Part shown: piece by piece, positions 30,706 through 38,903 of the stretch
Layout of the letters: each line of letters begins with the position of its first letter
Position numbering within the stretch: position 1 is the first letter of the stretch
Source: Peptoniphilus asaccharolyticus DSM 20463
GTDB taxonomy: Bacteria; Bacillota; Clostridia; Tissierellales; Peptoniphilaceae
Direction of reading: 5' to 3'
NCBI RefSeq assembly: GCF_900176115.1
Contig: NZ_FWWR01000009.1
Span: 930,001-994,000 of the forward strand
Length of the DNA: 64,000 bases
The notes under the pieces: generated by a model
What the model was told of the DNA's origin: nothing
The model's input: the letters and a program-made list of their open reading frames with translations, nothing else
Databases searched by the model: none
Made by a program: the position numbers and the translations under genes

Positions 30706-31983
30706 CTAACTTATTTTTGATAATATTTCTTTAGGCTTCTTGATTAATATTAATGCAGAAGCAAATACAACTGATAAAACAATAATACTTATTAATATTA
30801 AATAACTTTGTCCAAGTGTTGTTATATTTAACATAAAACTACTATTATTTATTAAACTTCCACCGGAAATCATTGAGTCCTCTGAGTTAATGAATCCATC
30901 TACAATTACTTTTAGCAATACATTTCCTAAAAATAATGAAGATATTATACTTGGTATCGATATGAATATTAACTCTAATATAAATTGCATTATAATTTGT
31001 ATCTTAGATGTTCCAATAGATAAAAATATACCTATTTCATAAATTCTTTCTCTTAACCATAGAATCAAGATTAATGAAAGAACAACCATCCCACCTAACA
31101 TAATAGAATAAGTCATTATTTTTATTATATGTTTTATTCCACTCACTGACTCTAAAGACTCTTCAAACGCATTAGAATCTTTTTCAACAAAATACTTTGA
31201 CTCATCAATTTTAAGCTCTTTCAATTTGTTTAAGGCTAAGTCTGTAGATTCTGCACTACCAGAATACATTAAAATTTTATTTGCGATTTTATTATTTTCT
31301 GATTTATTTAATATCTCTTGGCTTGTTGAATAATCTACAAACGCCATATTTTCACTAAAATCAGAAGATAATCCTGTATATGTTTCCTGTTTTTTACCAG
31401 AAAAGATCCCTATAATTTTAAATTTATGACTTTTTATTTTTCCACTTTTTTCAATATCTAGTAATTCAAGATTAACTTCATCACCTAATTTTAGATTGTT
31501 TTGTTTAGCAAGTTCTTCATGAACAATAATTGAATTCTTATCATTTTCTCCTATATTTTTACCTTCTTTAATTGTAAATACTCCACTACTAAAAAAAATA
31601 TTTCTTTTAGTATTATTTGTAGCTTCGAGTGAAACAACATTCTTAAATTCGTCAGATAAGTCTTCTCTATTTATTCTTTGTTCTCCGCTAACTACTTTAG
31701 CATCTTTTAGTTTTGCTAATCCATCATATTGAATTATTTTTTCTTCAATTTCTTTTATTTTTTCAATATCTTCAAATTGATTGATGTTAAAATATCCGCC
31801 ATCTTTTTTTGTTATTGATATTGAAGAATTAGAACTTTCATATAAAGCCTTTTCTATTTCGTTGCTTGATTTCATTATTGTTAAACAAGAATACACGCAA
31901 GAAAGAACTATAGTTAATATGATAAAAATTATGAAAGTTCTATTTCTCTTTCTTGTAATATATGCTATAGCATTTTTTATCAC
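30706..31983 (-). CDS. vex1: Vex1-like ABC permease (FtsX/MacB type)
   Basis: 425 residues (the same as pneumococcal Vex1, from memory). N-terminal helix, extracellular domain (about 40-290), then three helices with the coupling loop WLRERIYEIGIFLSIGTSKIQIIMQ. It is paralogous to the permease encoded two genes downstream, sharing the opening MIKNAxAYxTRK. Together with the ATPase they form a heterodimeric exporter. 18 bp separate it from the NapH-like gene upstream. Confidence 0.8.
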   Translation of the reverse strand: MIKNAIAYITRKRNRTFIIFIILTIVLSCVYSCLTIMKSSNEIEKALYESSNSSISITKKDGGYFNINQFEDIEKIKEIEEKIIQYDGLAKLKDAKVVSGEQRINREDLSDEFKNVVSLEATNNTKRNIFFSSGVFTIKEGKNIGENDKNSIIVHEELAKQNNLKLGDEVNLELLDIEKSGKIKSHKFKIIGIFSGKKQETYTGLSSDFSENMAFVDYSTSQEILNKSENNKIANKILMYSGSAESTDLALNKLKELKIDESKYFVEKDSNAFEESLESVSGIKHIIKIMTYSIMLGGMVVLSLILILWLRERIYEIGIFLSIGTSKIQIIMQFILELIFISIPSIISSLFLGNVLLKVIVDGFINSEDSMISGGSLINNSSFMLNITTLGQSYLILISIIVLSVVFASALILIKKPKEILSKIS

Positions 31984-32001
31984 TTTCCTAACTACTCCTC
32001 T

Positions 32002-32898
32002 CTATTTTCTTGCTCCAAAACTAATTGCATCTACAGGACAAGCATTTTTACATCTTGCGCATCTAATACACTCCATATGATTACAATTTTGAACCGGATC
32101 TATATTCATTTGGCAAACTTTTTTACATCTACCGCAACTAATGCACTTATCTTTGTCCAATTTATACCTAAATACTGAAATTGAGTTGAAGAATGAGTAG
32201 ATAGCACCAAGTGGGCATATATACTTACAGAAAGGTCTATATAGGATTATTGAAAGTATCACAGTTGCTATTAAAATTGTTCCTTTCCAAAAATATAAAA
32301 ATCCTATAGCACCTCTCATAGTTTTATTCAGTAATACAAGTGGTAGTCCACCTTCTAACATACCAACCGGACATATAAGTTTACAAAAATATGGAGAACC
32401 CTGACCCAAAATATCAACTAAAAATAAAGGTAATATTATTACAAACACAAGTAAAATTACATATTTCAATTTTCTCAAATGCTTATCAAACTTAAATGTT
32501 TCTATTTTTTTATAAAATGGAATCTTATGCAATAGATCTTGAATTAATCCGAATGGACATAACCATCCGCAAACAAATCTTCCTACCAGCGCTCCTATAA
32601 AAAATAAAAAACCTACTATATAATAGCTGAATTTATATTCCGACTTTCCAATCACTGCCTGTAGCGAGCCTATAGGGCAAGCACCTTTTGCCCCCGGGCA
32701 TGAATAACAATTCATACCCGGAACACAAATTTTTTTCAATTCTCCACCATAAATTTTACCTGTCTTAAACCCTTCAAAGTAAGAATTAGTAATTAAAAAC
32801 CAAACGGATTGAAATAAATGCCTAAAACGATCTCTTATTTTATATTTATCTTTTTTTGTACTACCATTTATAATATTTTTAATTCTATCCAATTCCAA
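32002..32898 (-). CDS. NapH-like polyferredoxin membrane protein (4Fe-4S)
   Basis: 298 residues from a TTG start at 32898, supported by GGAG four bases before and by overlap with the upstream CXXC gene. Four or five membrane helices. NapH/NosR-type motifs CGWLCPFGLIQDLL and CKYICPLGAIYSF face the membrane, an early PGMNCYSCPGAKGACP can bind a cluster, and the C-terminus has two 4Fe-4S sites (CISCGRCKKVC and CIRCARCKNACP). It can pass electrons across or along the membrane. It lies between two redox genes and the Vex exporter, which suggests an electron supply for the extracytoplasmic thioredoxin-like protein. Confidence 0.85.
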   Translation of the reverse strand: MELDRIKNIINGSTKKDKYKIRDRFRHLFQSVWFLITNSYFEGFKTGKIYGGELKKICVPGMNCYSCPGAKGACPIGSLQAVIGKSEYKFSYYIVGFLFFIGALVGRFVCGWLCPFGLIQDLLHKIPFYKKIETFKFDKHLRKLKYVILLVFVIILPLFLVDILGQGSPYFCKLICPVGMLEGGLPLVLLNKTMRGAIGFLYFWKGTILIATVILSIILYRPFCKYICPLGAIYSFFNSISVFRYKLDKDKCISCGRCKKVCQMNIDPVQNCNHMECIRCARCKNACPVDAISFGARK

Positions 32899-33037
32899 TA
32901 CACTCCATACAAATTCTTATCGCCTTTTCCAAGACGACTTTAGTTTCTCCATTACTATGACCATAGTACATCATCGCCATACCAATAAAGATAATTAATA
33001 AAGATAAGGCACGGCTTTTTAAAAACTTATTAACCAT
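32885..33037 (-). CDS. CD1871A-family CXXC microprotein
   Basis: 50 residues: one membrane helix (ALSLLIIFIGMAMMYYG) and a C-terminal CMEC motif near the end (RICMECIGIG). This short protein is a known companion of NapH-like and TlpA-like genes in clostridia (family named after C. difficile CD1871A). The stop overlaps the NapH-like start by 14 bases. The two cysteines are probably a redox relay between the ferredoxin protein and the TlpA-like lipoprotein; that role is an inference from gene order. Confidence 0.85.
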   Translation of the reverse strand: MVNKFLKSRALSLLIIFIGMAMMYYGHSNGETKVVLEKAIRICMECIGIG

Positions 33038-33058
33038 CTACCAATCACCGCTTTACTT

Positions 33059-34216
33059 TTATTTATTTTTTATATTTGCAAGTTCTTTTTCAATTACTTC
33101 TTTCCATTCTTTTGCACTTTTTGCTCCTGAATAAGTTTCACCTACAATTTCACCATTCTTATTAACAAAGAATGTTTCCGGTAAAGCTTGTATTCCATTT
33201 AATCTGCCATTAAAATTAGTTTTATCCGGCATTAAGAAAGAATATGGCGCTTTAGTTTTTTCTTGTATTATTTTTGCTTTTTCAAGCGCATCTTTGTTTT
33301 CACCATTATCGTCAACGGTATCTGTAACAACTCCAACTATATTTACACCTTTATCTTTCATTTCTTTATAAACTTCAACTAAATCAGGAATTTCCTTAAC
33401 ACACGCTGTACACCAAGTTGCAAATACGTTAACCATAGTAATATCATAGTCTGCAAAATCTTTACTTGAAAATTCTTTTCCGTTAATATCTTTTGTTACC
33501 ACATTGCTTAAATTACCGGATGTCTCTTTATTGAATGCTTCTGTATTTTTTAAATCAGTTTTTTCTGATAAAACAAAACCATTTTCCGGACGTTCTTTTT
33601 TATCTATAATCTCAATCTCAGTTTTGTTAAATTCATCTAAAAGATTGCTTTCAGCTCCGCTATTTGTGCTTAGATAGCAATCATAATTTCCATCACTTGA
33701 AACTCCTATTTTAGTATGAGTATCACATTTTGTAATCTTAGATATTTCTTCTTCTGATGTATTTTTTTCGAATATACCAATAGTTCCAACTCTTTCAAGT
33801 TCGTTTTGCCATTTTTCATATCCGTCGCCCATCTTTTCTATAACTGCATTTTTTTGTTCTTCTGTCATTTTATTAAATGTCAAAATAGCATACTTCAATT
33901 CTTTGTCTATAGGACTTTGATCATCCAACATTGCAATTTTTTTGTCAGAAATATATTTTCTGGTTTCATCTGAAAGTTTAAATTTAAGTCCTAAATATTC
34001 ATAAACATATTCTTCCTTTGCTTCCAATGTATAATCTGACGGTTTAAAAGTTTCTGTTTTTCCATTTGCATTAGTTGACATACCTGCTTGTTCGGAACTT
34101 ATGGATTGTCCTTCTTTAATTTTATTGTTTTCATTACTTTTTTGACACCCAACTGCGCTTAAGCTCAAACATAATGTAAGTAATAGACATGCTCCTTTTG
34201 ATACTATTTTTTTCAT
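33059..34216 (-). CDS. TlpA-like thioredoxin lipoprotein
   Basis: 385 residues. Lipoprotein signal with lipobox ending in C24 (LSAVGC), a low-complexity linker, an unassigned domain (about 60-220), and a C-terminal TlpA/ResA-type thioredoxin domain with active site W268-C-T-A-C272 (FATWCTACVKEIP) and cis-Pro region ALPETF. Anchored outside the membrane it reduces or oxidises protein thiols. First gene of the operon: AGGAGG ribosome site, about 22 bp from the CXXC gene. The unassigned middle domain may be the substrate-binding part. Confidence 0.85.
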   Translation of the reverse strand: MKKIVSKGACLLLTLCLSLSAVGCQKSNENNKIKEGQSISSEQAGMSTNANGKTETFKPSDYTLEAKEEYVYEYLGLKFKLSDETRKYISDKKIAMLDDQSPIDKELKYAILTFNKMTEEQKNAVIEKMGDGYEKWQNELERVGTIGIFEKNTSEEEISKITKCDTHTKIGVSSDGNYDCYLSTNSGAESNLLDEFNKTEIEIIDKKERPENGFVLSEKTDLKNTEAFNKETSGNLSNVVTKDINGKEFSSKDFADYDITMVNVFATWCTACVKEIPDLVEVYKEMKDKGVNIVGVVTDTVDDNGENKDALEKAKIIQEKTKAPYSFLMPDKTNFNGRLNGIQALPETFFVNKNGEIVGETYSGAKSAKEWKEVIEKELANIKNK

Positions 34217-34372
34217 AAATTATTCCTCCTTTATTTTTTACACAATAGCATTTTATAGCTACTTTTAATAACATTCTACACGCCTTTTATGAAACGTTGA
34301 TGAAATATAATTTTTTATTTTTCCAAACTATGGTATAACAATATAAATATTATGCTTAAAGTTGTTCTTACA

Positions 34373-34402
34373 CGATTAGTATATGATCGATTAGTATATG
34401 AG
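34373..34402. repeat. 15-bp tandem direct repeat
   Basis: CGATTAGTATATGA occurs twice back to back (34373-34386 and 34388-34401), separated by one T. It could be an iteron-like binding site or mark an element border. Confidence 0.6.
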
Positions 34403-34439
34403 CAAGCACAGTAAGTGTACGGACACTTACGAAAAAATT

Positions 34440-34476
34440 AATGGAGCAGACCTTTACGGTATGCTCCATTTTTTTA
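34440..34476 (+). terminator. Intrinsic terminator
   Basis: AATGGAGCA pairs with TGCTCCATT around 13 bases, followed by TTTTTT. It lies before the mobC region. Confidence 0.8.
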
Positions 34477-34499
34477 ATTTTTACTTTGTACCCTCGCCT

Positions 34500-34580
34500 A
34501 ATAGTTTCGACAATTCGAGCAAGCTCTCATTTGAAACTATTGGCTGGGGCAAACTTTTAGGGAGAACCCTAAGACCCCGA
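34500..34580 (+). other. Candidate oriT of the decayed mobilizable element
   Basis: Nested inverted repeats directly upstream of mobC: AATAGTTTC (34500-34508) with GAAACTATT (34533-34541), an inner GAGC/GCTC, and then TTAGGG-AGAA-CCCTAA (34557-34572). Origins of transfer usually lie beside mobC with such structure. No nic site is proven. Confidence 0.45.
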
Positions 34581-34605
34581 AATATATTTTATAAAGGAGA
34601 ATAAA

Positions 34606-34962
34606 ACGGCAAATAGATTTAGAAATAAAAGAATAGAAATAAAAGTAACTAAGGAAGAAAAGGAAGTTTTTGAAAAGAAAATAAAACTTGCAAACTGCAA
34701 AACTATGTCCCACTTTCTTAGAAAATGTGTATTGGAAAAAGAAATTTATGTAGTAGATTTAGAACCATTTAGAAACCTACAATGGCTACTTTCGAATGCA
34801 ACAAATAATATAAACCAGATTGCAAAAGCTACTAATACAACTGGTGTTATATACAAAAATGAACTTGAATCTATGAATAAGCAGATAGAAAAATTATCAA
34901 GAGAAATATGGCAGATCCATACCCTACTTCTTAATAAATCAAAAGAAAGTTCTGGTGATTAG
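34606..34962 (+). pseudogene. mobC: MobC-like relaxosome protein with ACG in place of ATG
   Basis: 118 codons. The protein reads ANRFRNKRIEIKVTKEEK at the start, then CKTMSHFLRKC and NINQIAKATN, the ribbon-helix-helix and C-terminal blocks of MobC that help the relaxase nick oriT. AAAGGAG is well placed, but the codon it points to is ACG (34606-34608), so the normal ATG has been lost; the next ATG is 34705, after the DNA-binding part. Either it is dead or it uses an inefficient start. The relaxase stub follows directly. Confidence 0.75.
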
Positions 34963-34963
34963 T

Positions 34964-35140
34964 ATGGCAATTACAAAAATACATCCTATAAAATCAACTC
35001 TAAATTTGGCAATAGATTACATTACCAAGAGTGAAAAAACTGATGAAAAAATCTTGGTATCTTCATTCAAATGTCATCCATCTACTGCCCATATTCAATT
35101 TATGAAAACACGAAAGATCATATTCTATAGCATAGTTTGA
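34964..35140 (+). pseudogene. Relaxase N-terminal stub
   Basis: Begins MAITKIHPIKSTLNLAIDYI, the hallmark start of MOBP-type relaxases of clostridial mobilizable elements, but stops after about 58 residues, whereas relatives have 400 or more. It ends MKTRKIIFYSIV, after which homology is lost. The deletion joins it to toxin-antitoxin DNA. Confidence 0.75.
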
Positions 35141-35146
35141 AACAAA

Positions 35147-35180
35147 AAAGAAGTAGAATAATTCCACTTCTCTTTTACTT
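35147..35180. terminator. Hairpin after the relaxase stub
   Basis: AAAAGAAGT and ACTTCTCTTTT pair around GAATAATTC. It can act for either strand. Confidence 0.5.
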
Positions 35181-35221
35181 AAATTCTCTTGTCTATGATT
35201 TACCAAACAGTGTATGTTAAA

Positions 35222-35332
35222 TTACATCTCATTAATTCTATTTGAAATAATTATCGCTGCATCAACAAGCTTATAAAACTTCAAATCTTCAATATACTTA
35301 TTTTCAAGGTATAGGTCATAGAAGTCTCTCAT
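35222..35332 (-). pseudogene. Small ORF, possible AbiEii-type remnant
   Basis: 36 residues, MRDFYDLYLENKYIEDLKFY at the start. RMRDFYDLY resembles the RxxDFYD motif near the end of AbiEii nucleotidyltransferase toxins. It begins just after the RelE-like gene. Too short to be sure. Confidence 0.25.
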
Positions 35333-35342
35333 TCGTATTATT

Positions 35343-35622
35343 TTACTTAAATAAATCTGAGTGTGAGCCAATTCTTACTAGAGATAATACTAAAACTTCT
35401 TCTATTTTTTCATATATCAACAAAAAATCTGGCTCTATATGACATTCTCGAGTTCCTTTGTAATTTCCGGTTAATGAATGATCTCTATATCTTTCATCAA
35501 GAGTTTCATCTTTTTGCTATCTTCTCAATAATATCAAAGAGCTTTTCAATATCTTTTCCTTGCTTTTTAGCCTGCTTTAGGTCTTTTTTAAATCTACTTG
35601 TAAACTTTATCTTATACTTCAA
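35343..35622 (-). pseudogene. RelE/YafQ-like toxin, frameshifted
   Basis: From a TTG at 35622, overlapping the antitoxin stop by 11 bases, the protein reads KYKIKFTSRFKKDLKQAKKQ, the YafQ opening. At 35511-35515 a run of five T (plus strand) gives a stop; with four, the frame goes on through RYRDHSLTGNYKGTRECHIE and DFLLIYEKIEEVLVLSLVRIG with catalytic-type H residues to a 92-residue protein, the YafQ length. YafQ toxins cut mRNA on the ribosome. One base decides if it is alive. Confidence 0.8.
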
Positions 35623-35884
35623 GGGCTTTACTCAAGTCATCCATATTATCATAGGATTTCACATTCGTATCTTTAGCTATTATTCTTCCTTCTTCTATAG
35701 CTTTTATAGTTTCATCATTTGGAATATCAAGTTTTAAATCAAAAGGAATACCGCTTTCTCTAATGCTTGCCCTTAAAAACATATTGATTGCAGTAGTCAT
35801 ATTTAAACCTAAACTGGAGTAGATTTTTTCTGCTGCTTCTTTTATTTCTTTATCTGTCCTTATATTCAAATTTGTTGTAGCCAT
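35612..35884 (-). CDS. RelB/DinJ-family antitoxin
   Basis: 90 residues. Ribbon-helix-helix start TTNLNIRTDKEIKEAAEKI, then SSLGLNMTTAINMFLRASI and the IPFDLK block typical of DinJ. It binds the RelE/YafQ-like toxin encoded downstream and normally represses the pair. Ribosome site GGAGATG precedes the ATG. It is complete, though its toxin seems broken. Confidence 0.9.
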   Translation of the reverse strand: MATTNLNIRTDKEIKEAAEKIYSSLGLNMTTAINMFLRASIRESGIPFDLKLDIPNDETIKAIEEGRIIAKDTNVKSYDNMDDLSKALEV

Positions 35885-36379
35885 TTCATCATCTCCTTTA
35901 GGATAAACATATAGGTTTATTCGTGCAACGTCAATACATTGTCATTATCCAATGGTTTTACATTTTATATAACATATATAACGATACCTTCTCCCTTTAA
36001 TAAAAAAGAGCAGTATTTTAAGCTACTCTTGTAGAAAGTACAAAATGAGTTAATTATATTTTTTGTGTTTCCTCATACCAGTTGCAAAACAATTCTTATG
36101 TCCATATAGTTTTTTTGAGTCTTTTTGACGTATCCTTCTTCATCTTTTTAAAATACAAAATGCTTATAAAACTGCTTAAAATGCAAAATTTCTAAATTTA
36201 CATCTTTTGTATCAACGCTATAGCTTCCATATGCCTTGAGACGCCATTATGAATGTCAACAGTAAAAGGAAATAAATCTAAAGTTATTATAGTAATAGGG
36301 AAAATATCATTATTTACATTCTATCATAGAAATACAAAGAGCCCGTAGTTTTTATCCTACGGACTAATAAATATTTCCT
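35885..36379. other. 495-bp non-coding, decayed stretch
   Basis: Contains the antitoxin upstream region, a hairpin near 36006-36031 (AAGAGCAGTA/TACTCTT) and a terminator-like stem CCGTAG/CTACGG near 36343-36361 facing the recombinase remains. No reading frame is recognisable. Confidence 0.5.
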
Positions 36380-37180
36380 CTATAACTCAACTTCAGATTG
36401 AATTCTGGATTTGAATTCAACAACTACTTTATTATCAAATACGGTTATTTTTTCAATAAGTCTTCTAACCAGCGTATCTGAATACTCTGCAATGACCTGT
36501 GTCTGTTCTTCCAAAAAAGAAAACATATCATTTATTCTTTCCTGAAGTTCTATATTTTTAGCGACCTTAGTCATAATATCGTGTTTTTCTTTTCTAAGAG
36601 TAATGCTTTTATCTCCAATTTCATCGATTATTTTTTATTCCTTCCCTGCTTCAAGAAGTTTTACCTGTAGATCCTTTATCTTTATATCTAACTTTTCCAA
36701 ACTTTCCTGTGAATCCTCATTTATAACTTCCTGAATAATCTTCATTAATATAGAAATAATTTCTTCTTTTTTATTAAATGTATCATTTACAGCAGTAAGC
36801 ACTGTCGCCTGCAAATCTTCCTCTCTGATTGTTTTAGCAGGGCAATCAATTCCACTCGTTTTTTCAAAACCCTACTCACACACCTCCGCACCGTTGATTT
36901 GCACCCTCTGTTATTCCATTTTATTCTACGAAATATATCTCCGCAGTGGCCACAAAAAACTATACTGGATAAAGCATATTTTGAACTATAAACTCTCTTT
37001 TTATGACCGTTTAATATATTTGCTCTTCTGCTAATCTCCGCCTAGACTCTTAATAATACATCCCTATCAATAATTGCATCATGACTACCTTCCACATAAT
37101 ATTTTGGTGTAATACCGTTATTAATAACTCTCTTCTTTTCCAAAGTATTTAGTGTCCACTCTTTGATAAAATTTTTTTAT
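36380..37180 (-). pseudogene. Decayed large serine recombinase
   Basis: Only the C-terminal half of a Tn4451/TnpX-type recombinase remains, in several frames. Readable parts are the recombinase domain (ITPKYYVEGSHDAIIDRDV), the zinc ribbon ([15 protein letters not shown] with a later RRC), the [12 protein letters not shown] linker and the C-terminal end (SDTLVRRLIEKITVFDNKVV, open at 36380-36574). At least one stop (TAG near 37056) and several frameshifts are present. It was probably the integrase of the mobilizable element whose mobC and relaxase stub lie to the left. Confidence 0.8.
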
Positions 37181-37336
37181 TGGATTCTTTCTCTCTCTTA
37201 GTATTTAAATTAGTTATATAAAAAACCAACTGATAAAATAAAGGAATCTATGCATCATTTCTTGCACAGTTTAAGGAAAAATCTTTTTCTAAAAGATGAT
37301 GCATTTGTAATGATTTTCATAAATACATTGTTTCAA

Positions 37337-37372
37337 AAAAAGACGAGGATTTTAGTTTCCTTGTCTTTTTTT
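37337..37372 (-). terminator. Terminator of the iron-uptake operon
   Basis: AAAAAGACAAGGA and TCCTCGTCTTTTTTT pair on the minus strand, 80 bp after the cupin gene stop. The rest of 37181-37450 shows no gene. Confidence 0.8.
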
Positions 37373-37450
37373 CTACGCTAGGACTTTTGCAACAGCCCAA
37401 TAGACCCAATTTTAAGTTTTAGATTTACGATAAAAAATCATTCAAGTTTT

Positions 37451-38098
37451 TTACTTATCTATAGATAAGATTAATAGCATTTTAAATCTTGTAATTGCAG
37501 TTACATTATGGGTTACATTTGCCGGAAATACTATTTGTTCTCCAGATTCAATCTCGATTTCTTTATCTCCAACAAGAAGCTTTGCCTTGCCCTCAAGTGC
37601 TATGACAAGAGCATCCCCAGGAGCCTTATGTGGTTTTAGGCCTTCTCCTGCATCAAAAGCCATTAGAAATACCTTAAACTCGTCTTTAGATACAAGATCA
37701 ATATTTGCTATTGCTCCCTCTACATAATCTAAGTAATTAATTAATTTGATTTTCTTTCCTTTTTCAATATTTTTCATTTGATCCTCCTTTAAGTTAATAG
37801 CGATTTCTAAAAGTATACTTTTTTTATTTGTCTCTATTCCAAATAGTTTATTTTTTTCAAAAAGTATTAATTCGTTTTTTATGAGTTTTTCATTATTAAA
37901 GTTAATCTCACCTTTTAAAACAGTATATAATCTTTCCTCAGCATAAAATTCAGGGGAAATGTCCGTGTTTTGGTCAAGACTCATAAGTAAAATGTGAAAA
38001 TCCTTCAAATCTATAAGTTTCTTGCTTATAGTTTGGTTTTCTCTTATGGGAATCATCCCTTCTGCCTTTAAGATTATTCCCTTACTAATATTTTTCAT
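37451..38098 (-). CDS. Two-domain cupin protein
   Basis: 215 residues with two cupin barrels. The second is clear (GEGLKPHKAPGDALVIALEGKAKLLVG ... FPANVTHNVTAI; shown in two parts), with H/E-type metal ligands. The first (about 10-105) is degenerate (LYTVLKGEI). Cupins of this kind bind a metal or small ligand. As last gene of the iron ABC operon, one base from the ATPase stop, it may handle the imported ligand; that is inference. Confidence 0.75.
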   Translation of the reverse strand: MKNISKGIILKAEGMIPIRENQTISKKLIDLKDFHILLMSLDQNTDISPEFYAEERLYTVLKGEINFNNEKLIKNELILFEKNKLFGIETNKKSILLEIAINLKEDQMKNIEKGKKIKLINYLDYVEGAIANIDLVSKDEFKVFLMAFDAGEGLKPHKAPGDALVIALEGKAKLLVGDKEIEIESGEQIVFPANVTHNVTAITRFKMLLILSIDK

Positions 38099-38099
38099 T

Positions 38100-38903
38100 T
38101 TAATCTCCTACTATACTAAGTGGAATAATTGTATTATAATATTTTTCATCTTTTTTTATTTTTTCAAGTATAACTTCTACCCCAAATGCTTCCCTTATAT
38201 TTTCCTTGCAAATAATATCAGATGTTTTGCCAATTTTATACCTAGCATCTTTCATTAAAATCAAACACTTATCTGCTATTTCAAGAGCGTGGGCTGGGTA
38301 ATGAGTATTTATAATAATACTAATCTTGTCTACCTTGGATAGTTTTTTGATTAATGAAATTATCTTAAGCTGATTTTTAAAATCAAGCCCACTTTCTGGC
38401 TCATCTAATATGATTAAACTTGGATCTGAAATTAAGGCTCTAGCTATTAGAACCATTTGAAGTTCACCTCCGCTCATCACAGAACATGACTTGTCTTTAA
38501 GATCTTCTATAGTCAGGCTATCCATTAAATATTCTGCCTTTTCATATTCTTTTACACAAGGTTTTGCAAAAGGCCCAAGTTTACTTGCAAGACCTAAAAC
38601 CACCATGTCTATTCCAGAATATTCAAAAGAAAATGACCTTTTTTGAGGAACATAAGATATCTTAGACCATAAGTCTCTTCTACTAATATTTGAAATATCT
38701 TTTCCATCCATAAAACTCTTTCCTAGTTTCCATTTTTCAAAATCACATATACATCTTATAAGGCTAGTCTTGCCAACTCCATTGGGGCCTAAAATAGATA
38801 AAACCTGACCTTGATCCAAACAAAAAGATAAATTATTAAATAATACATGATTTTTATCATAATAAAATCCTGCATCTTTGACTTCTAATTTAATTGAAAC
38901 CAC
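38100..38903 (-). CDS. Iron/siderophore-type ABC ATPase (FecE/FhuC-like)
   Basis: 267 residues. Walker A GPNGVGKTS, Q-loop in SYVPQKRSF, signature VMSGGELQMV, Walker B SLIILDEPESGLD and the switch His in INTHYPAHAL. The spacing and the VGEL-type helix place it with BtuD/FecE ATPases. The start overlaps the permease stop by 14 bases. Confidence 0.9.
   Translation of the reverse strand: MVSIKLEVKDAGFYYDKNHVLFNNLSFCLDQGQVLSILGPNGVGKTSLIRCICDFEKWKLGKSFMDGKDISNISRRDLWSKISYVPQKRSFSFEYSGIDMVVLGLASKLGPFAKPCVKEYEKAEYLMDSLTIEDLKDKSCSVMSGGELQMVLIARALISDPSLIILDEPESGLDFKNQLKIISLIKKLSKVDKISIIINTHYPAHALEIADKCLILMKDARYKIGKTSDIICKENIREAFGVEVILEKIKKDEKYYNTIIPLSIVGD

Larger units (their letters stand above)
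34217..34605 (+). other. Intergenic region: operon leader (minus) and mobile-element left end (plus)
   Basis: The first 130 bp hold the upstream region of the TlpA-like operon, with no clear consensus promoter. From about 34373 the sequence belongs to a decayed mobilizable element: a 15-bp direct repeat, a small hairpin (GTAAGTGT/ACACTTAC at 34411-34430), a terminator and an oriT-like structure. Confidence 0.6.

Noticed and set aside
34398-34604. 68-residue frame MSKHSKCTDTYEKINGADL...
   Set aside because: It runs through a terminator and the oriT-like hairpins and has no ribosome site.
35363-35737. 124-residue plus-strand frame rich in Phe and Leu
   Set aside because: Antisense shadow of the RelBE-type pair, which is clear on the minus strand.
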